From NCBI GenBank assembly GCA_021414165.1, contig JAIOPA010000115.1, forward strand, positions 1 through 7,274: 7,274 bases of DNA. The letters are read 5' to 3'. This document shows, piece after piece, positions 4,232-7,274 of this stretch. How positions within the stretch are numbered: the stretch's first letter is position 1; each line of letters starts with the position of its first letter. The position numbers and the translations under genes were made by a program. This DNA is from Candidatus Eiseniibacteriota bacterium (GTDB taxonomy: Bacteria; Eisenbacteria; RBG-16-71-46). A model generated the notes under the pieces. The model saw only the letters and a program-made list of their open reading frames with translations. It searched no databases and was not told the DNA's origin.

Positions 4232-6769
4232 TCAGGCCTCGGTCTCGCCCTCGCCCACCGCGTCGTCACCGGCATCGACGACATCGGCTGCCGGCGCACC
4301 ATCCGGACCGTAATCCTCGGACACCACGCGCGTCACACCGCCGACCGTATCGGGCAGCAGGTTGCCGCTCTCCTCGGACACCGCCAGGTTCACCAGGCGC
4401 ACGCCCTGCGTGTTGCGGCCGAGCACGCTGATGCCCGCGACCGGCATGCGGATCAGCTGGCCCTGCTTTGTCACGATCATGAGCTCGTCACCATCGACGA
4501 CCTCCTTCACGGCCACGATGTTGCCGTTCCGCTCCGTGGTCTTGATCGTGATGATGCCCTTACCGCCGCGGTGCGAGACACGGTACTCCGAGATCTCGCT
4601 GCGCTTGCCGTAACCGTGCTCCGTGACCGCGAGCAGCGTGGCCTGGCGCTTCACGCCGACCATGCTCACGACCTCATCGTCGTCGTCGTCCAGCGTGACG
4701 GACTTGACGCCGTACGCGGTGCGGCCCATGGCGCGCACTTCATCCTCGTGGAAGCGGATCGCGAGACCCTTCTTCTTGGCAAGGATGATGTCCTGCGTGC
4801 CATCGGTGATGATCGCCTCGATGAGCGCGTCGCCGTCCTCGAGCAGCACGGCGTTGATGCCGGCCTTACGCACGTTGCCGTACGCCGACAGCACCGTCTT
4901 CTTGATGAGCCCCTTGCGGGTCGCACACACCAGGAAGTGCTGGTCGTCGAACGCCTTCACGGCGACCACGGCCTGCACGCGCTCGTCGCGCGCCATGCCC
5001 TCGAGGTGGTTCACGAGCGGGCGGCCCTTGGCCATGCGGCCGGCCGACTCGATCTCATGCACCTTGAGCCAGTAGCAACGGCCCTTGTCCGTGAGGAACA
5101 GCAGGTAGGCATGGGTGTTGGCGATGAACAGGTGCACGATGAAGTCGTCTTCCTTCGTGCGCGCGCCGATCACGCCCTTGCCACCGCGCCGCTGGGCGCG
5201 ATAGGCCGAGATCTCCTGCCGCTTGATGTAGCCGGAGTGGGAGATCGTGATGACCATGTCCTTCTGCTCGATGGTGTCTTCGTAGTTGATGTCGCCTTCG
5301 TCCACCGCGATGTGCGTGCGGCGCTCGTCGCCGTACTTGTCGCGGATGCGGCGCACCTCGTCCTGGATGATGGCGAGCATCTTCTTCTCGCTCGCCAGGA
5401 TCGACCGCAGCGACTCGATGAGCTTGATGACCTCGAGGTACTCGGCCTGGATCTTGTCGCGCTCGAGACCCGTGAGGCGGGCCAGGCGCATCTCGAGGAT
5501 CGCGCTGGCCTGGATCTCGGACAGCTTGAAGGTCTTCATGAGGCCTTCGCGCGCCGTCTCGGTGTCCTTCGACTTGCGGATGAGCGCGATCACCTCGTCG
5601 AGGTGGTCGAGCGCGATCTTCAAGCCTTCGAGGATATGGGCGCGGCGCTCGGCCTCGGCGAGATCGAACTCGGTGCGGCGACGCACCACTTCGCGCCGGT
5701 GACGCACGTACTCGTCAAGCAGCTTGCGCAGCGTGAGCACCTGCGGCCGGTTGTCGACCAGGGCCAGCATGATGGCGCCGAACGTGGTCTGCAGCGGCGT
5801 GTGCACGAACAACTGGTTCAGCACGACCTTCGGGTTCGCGTCCTTCTTGAGTTCGACCACGATGCGCATACCGTCGCGGTCGGACTCGTCGCGCAGATCC
5901 GAGATGCCGGCGATCTTACCGTCGCGCACCATGTCGGCGATCTTCTCGAGCAGGCTGGTCTTGTTCACCTGGAACGGGATCTCGGTGACGACCAGGCTCA
6001 TACGGCCGCCCTTGCCCTCCTCGACCTGCACCTTGGACCGCATCTTCATGCTGCCGCGGCCATTCAGGTAGCAATCGCGGATGCCCTGCGTGCCATAGAT
6101 GATGCCGCCCGTCGGGAAGTCCGGGCCCTTCACGATCTTGAGCAGGTCCTCGGGCGCCGTCTCGGGCTTGTCGATGATCGCGATGATGGCGTCACAGATC
6201 TCGCGCAGGTTGTGCGGCGGGACTTCCGTGGCCATACCGACGGCGATACCCGAACAGCCGTTGATGAGCAGGTTCGGCACGACACCCGGGAGCACGACCG
6301 GCTCCTCCAGGGTCTCGTCGTAGTTCGGCCGGAAGTCGACCGTGTTCTTCTCGAGGTCGGCCAGCAACTCCATGGCGATCGGCGTGAGCCGCGCCTCGGT
6401 GTATCGCATGGCGGCCGGCGCGTCGCCGTCGATCGAGCCGAAGTTGCCCTGGCCGTCGACGAGCGGGTAACGCATGACCCAGTCCTGCGCCATACGCACG
6501 AGCGTCGGATACACGACGCCTTCGCCGTGCGGGTGATAGTTACCCGACGTGTCGCCGGCGATCTTGGCGCACTTACGATAACCGCGGCCCGGCGCCAGAT
6601 TGAGGTCGTTCATGGCGACCAGGATGCGGCGCTGCGAGGGCTTGAGCCCGTCGCGCACGTCCGGCAGTGCGCGGGAGACGATGACCGACATCGAATAGTT
6701 GATGTAGCTGGTCTTCATCTCCTCTTCGATCTGGAGATTGACGATCTTGGTGCGGTCGTTCAGAGCCAT
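4232..6769 (-). CDS. gyrA: DNA gyrase subunit A
   Basis: This 845-residue protein is the breakage-reunion subunit of the ATP-dependent type IIA topoisomerase that introduces negative supercoils, acting as A2B2 with GyrB. The winged-helix/tower catalytic domain spans about 1-500, with the DNA-cleaving Tyr123 in AAMRYTEARL (119-128) preceded by Arg122. The coiled-coil and exit gate lie at about 340-480. The C-terminal beta-pinwheel starts at about 503 and contains the canonical GyrA box QRRGGKG at 526-532, the mark of gyrase rather than topoisomerase IV, plus blade motifs such as SHRGGKG (732-738). An acidic tail closes the protein (about 813-845). The positions equivalent to E. coli Ser83 and Asp87 are Gly84 and Pro88. 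The ATG at 6769 is fixed by an AAGGA 7 bases upstream. gyrB is not adjacent in this window. Confidence 0.98.
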   Translation of the reverse strand: MALNDRTKIVNLQIEEEMKTSYINYSMSVIVSRALPDVRDGLKPSQRRILVAMNDLNLAPGRGYRKCAKIAGDTSGNYHPHGEGVVYPTLVRMAQDWVMRYPLVDGQGNFGSIDGDAPAAMRYTEARLTPIAMELLADLEKNTVDFRPNYDETLEEPVVLPGVVPNLLINGCSGIAVGMATEVPPHNLREICDAIIAIIDKPETAPEDLLKIVKGPDFPTGGIIYGTQGIRDCYLNGRGSMKMRSKVQVEEGKGGRMSLVVTEIPFQVNKTSLLEKIADMVRDGKIAGISDLRDESDRDGMRIVVELKKDANPKVVLNQLFVHTPLQTTFGAIMLALVDNRPQVLTLRKLLDEYVRHRREVVRRRTEFDLAEAERRAHILEGLKIALDHLDEVIALIRKSKDTETAREGLMKTFKLSEIQASAILEMRLARLTGLERDKIQAEYLEVIKLIESLRSILASEKKMLAIIQDEVRRIRDKYGDERRTHIAVDEGDINYEDTIEQKDMVITISHSGYIKRQEISAYRAQRRGGKGVIGARTKEDDFIVHLFIANTHAYLLFLTDKGRCYWLKVHEIESAGRMAKGRPLVNHLEGMARDERVQAVVAVKAFDDQHFLVCATRKGLIKKTVLSAYGNVRKAGINAVLLEDGDALIEAIITDGTQDIILAKKKGLAIRFHEDEVRAMGRTAYGVKSVTLDDDDDEVVSMVGVKRQATLLAVTEHGYGKRSEISEYRVSHRGGKGIITIKTTERNGNIVAVKEVVDGDELMIVTKQGQLIRMPVAGISVLGRNTQGVRLVNLAVSEESGNLLPDTVGGVTRVVSEDYGPDGAPAADVVDAGDDAVGEGETEA

Positions 6770-6776
6770 GTGCTTT

Positions 6777-6781
6777 TCCTT
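6777..6781 (-). promoter_or_regulatory. Shine-Dalgarno AAGGA for gyrA
   Basis: AAGGA on the - strand (TCCTT on +) lies 7 bases before the gyrA ATG, a strong and well-placed site that confirms the start. It sits in a 70-base gap (6770-6839) between the upstream gene's stop and gyrA. That gap holds no gene and no clear promoter motif that I can defend, although a gyrA promoter may lie there or inside the upstream gene. Confidence 0.8.
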
Positions 6782-6829
6782 CGAAAGGTCGCTGCACCAC
6801 CCGGCCCGCCTCCTGCGTGCCGTGTCGCG

Positions 6830-6845
6830 CGCGAATCCGTCACTC
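6830..6845. repeat. 16-base inverted repeat copy 2, at the stop of the beta-barrel gene
   Basis: Exact reverse complement of 2615-2630. Read on the - strand it is again GAG TGA followed by the same ten bases, in the same reading phase relative to the stop codon. Confidence 0.45.
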
Positions 6846-7274
6846 CTTCGGAGTGCCCTGCCAACGCCACTCGAGCGATGCCGTGGCCCACTGCGTCGTA
6901 CGTCCGGGGTCTGCTTCCGTGCTCACCGCCAGCTTGCGGTACGCCAGCGACAAACCCAGATGATGCCCGCCCGCCAGCTGCAGCAGCGCCGAGGTGCCGG
7001 TCGAGAGCGTGACTCCGCTCACCGCACCGGCATTCACGCCGCGCTGATCGATCTCCTGGCGGCCGTATCCGAAGCCCGCGTTCCAGAGCCATTCCCAGCG
7101 CTTGGTGCGATGCAGCATCGCCTCGGTGCGCCACTCCCCGCCGTACGTCCAGCGGTGCAGATCACCCACGATGCCGAGCGGCGTGCCGTCGTTGGGATCG
7201 CGCAACTCCGTGAGGGCCGTGCCCTGATCGTCCACGAAGAACGCGGGCCCGAACGACCAACGGCCCTCGAACGG
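6840..7274 (-). CDS. Probable outer-membrane beta-barrel protein, C-terminal part (5' end outside window)
   Basis: The - strand frame is open from the window edge to TGA at 6840-6842, giving the last 144 codons of a longer gene. A GTG at 7235 lies inside the frame but is preceded by in-frame strand-like sequence (GRWSFGPAFFV), so it is probably not the start. The sequence shows alternating aromatic/polar and small residues typical of transmembrane beta-strands, in segments such as RWTYGGEWRTEAML, WEWLWNAGFGYGRQE, HHLGLSLAYRKLAVS and the final TTQWATASLEWRW, with glycine- and asparagine-rich turns between. The closing aromatic strand resembles the C-terminal insertion signal of outer-membrane barrels, but is followed by six extra residues (QGTPKE). 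No named family is recognised. The stop codon lies 70 bases before gyrA on the same strand, so co-transcription is possible. Confidence 0.6.
   Translation of the reverse strand, partial: PFEGRWSFGPAFFVDDQGTALTELRDPNDGTPLGIVGDLHRWTYGGEWRTEAMLHRTKRWEWLWNAGFGYGRQEIDQRGVNAGAVSGVTLSTGTSALLQLAGGHHLGLSLAYRKLAVSTEADPGRTTQWATASLEWRWQGTPKE

Noticed and set aside
4141..4302. Upstream extension of rex
   Set aside because: The extension would translate the Rex operator, the terminator hairpin and the end of gyrA. Family length and the N-terminal HTH fit the ATG at 4140.
6841..6855. Hairpin CACTCC-TTC-GGAGTG at the end of the beta-barrel gene, considered as a terminator
   Set aside because: The stem is only 6 bp, lies inside the last codons, and no T run follows on either strand.
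4571..7012. An 813-codon open frame on the + strand opposite gyrA
   Set aside because: It is antisense to an unmistakable gyrA and arises from the GC-biased third codon positions. Its protein is a low-complexity Val/Leu/Asp/Arg/His mix without any domain, and it runs across the upstream gene boundary.
1..7274. CRISPR arrays, tRNA/rRNA genes, insertion sequences, phage or toxin-antitoxin genes, riboswitches
   Set aside because: No spaced direct repeats, no RNA gene signatures and no transposase or integrase motifs are visible. Base composition is even, apart from the AT-rich Rex operator.

Overview
The window is high-GC and reads as a Gram-negative bacterial chromosome. Supporting this are a partial outer-membrane-type beta-barrel, a Sec signal peptide on a periplasmic-type protein, and dense coding with 1-4 base gene overlaps. 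GyrA carries Gly-Glu-Gly-Val-Val-Tyr-Pro at the quinolone pocket, and the alanine/aspartate-rich TPR style is typical of high-GC groups such as Gemmatimonadota or Eisenbacteria. That placement is inference only, because no phylogenetic marker could be compared here.

Left block, + strand, 1-2620: the tail of a polytopic membrane protein (probable ABC permease), an ABC ATPase that starts on the permease stop codon, and a secreted protein with TPR-like repeats and a degenerate alpha/beta-hydrolase-like C-terminal half. The three are chained by TAGTG and ATGA overlaps and so form one translationally coupled operon. The ATPase is abnormal. It runs normally through Walker A, the signature motif and Walker B, then jumps straight to what looks like the C-terminal tail of the family, without a D-loop or H-loop.

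Right block, - strand, 7274-2597: the C-terminus of a beta-barrel protein (partial), then gyrA with a strong Shine-Dalgarno, a perfect 11-bp terminator hairpin, a near-perfect Rex operator, rex, and a DMT/EamA-family exporter whose ATG overlaps the rex stop codon. Rex is an NADH/NAD+-sensing repressor. The operator lies just upstream of its own start, so rex and the exporter are probably an autoregulated, redox-responsive pair. The two blocks converge, and the last 24 bases of the exporter gene and of the TPR/hydrolase-like gene overlap tail to tail.

I saw no rRNA, tRNA, CRISPR array, insertion sequence or phage gene. I do not see a convincing new multi-gene system. The best leads are the internally deleted ABC ATPase, the Rex operator driving a rex-exporter pair, the altered quinolone pocket in GyrA, and the hydrolase-like domain without its expected nucleophile. 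There is no gene-free stretch longer than 100 bases.
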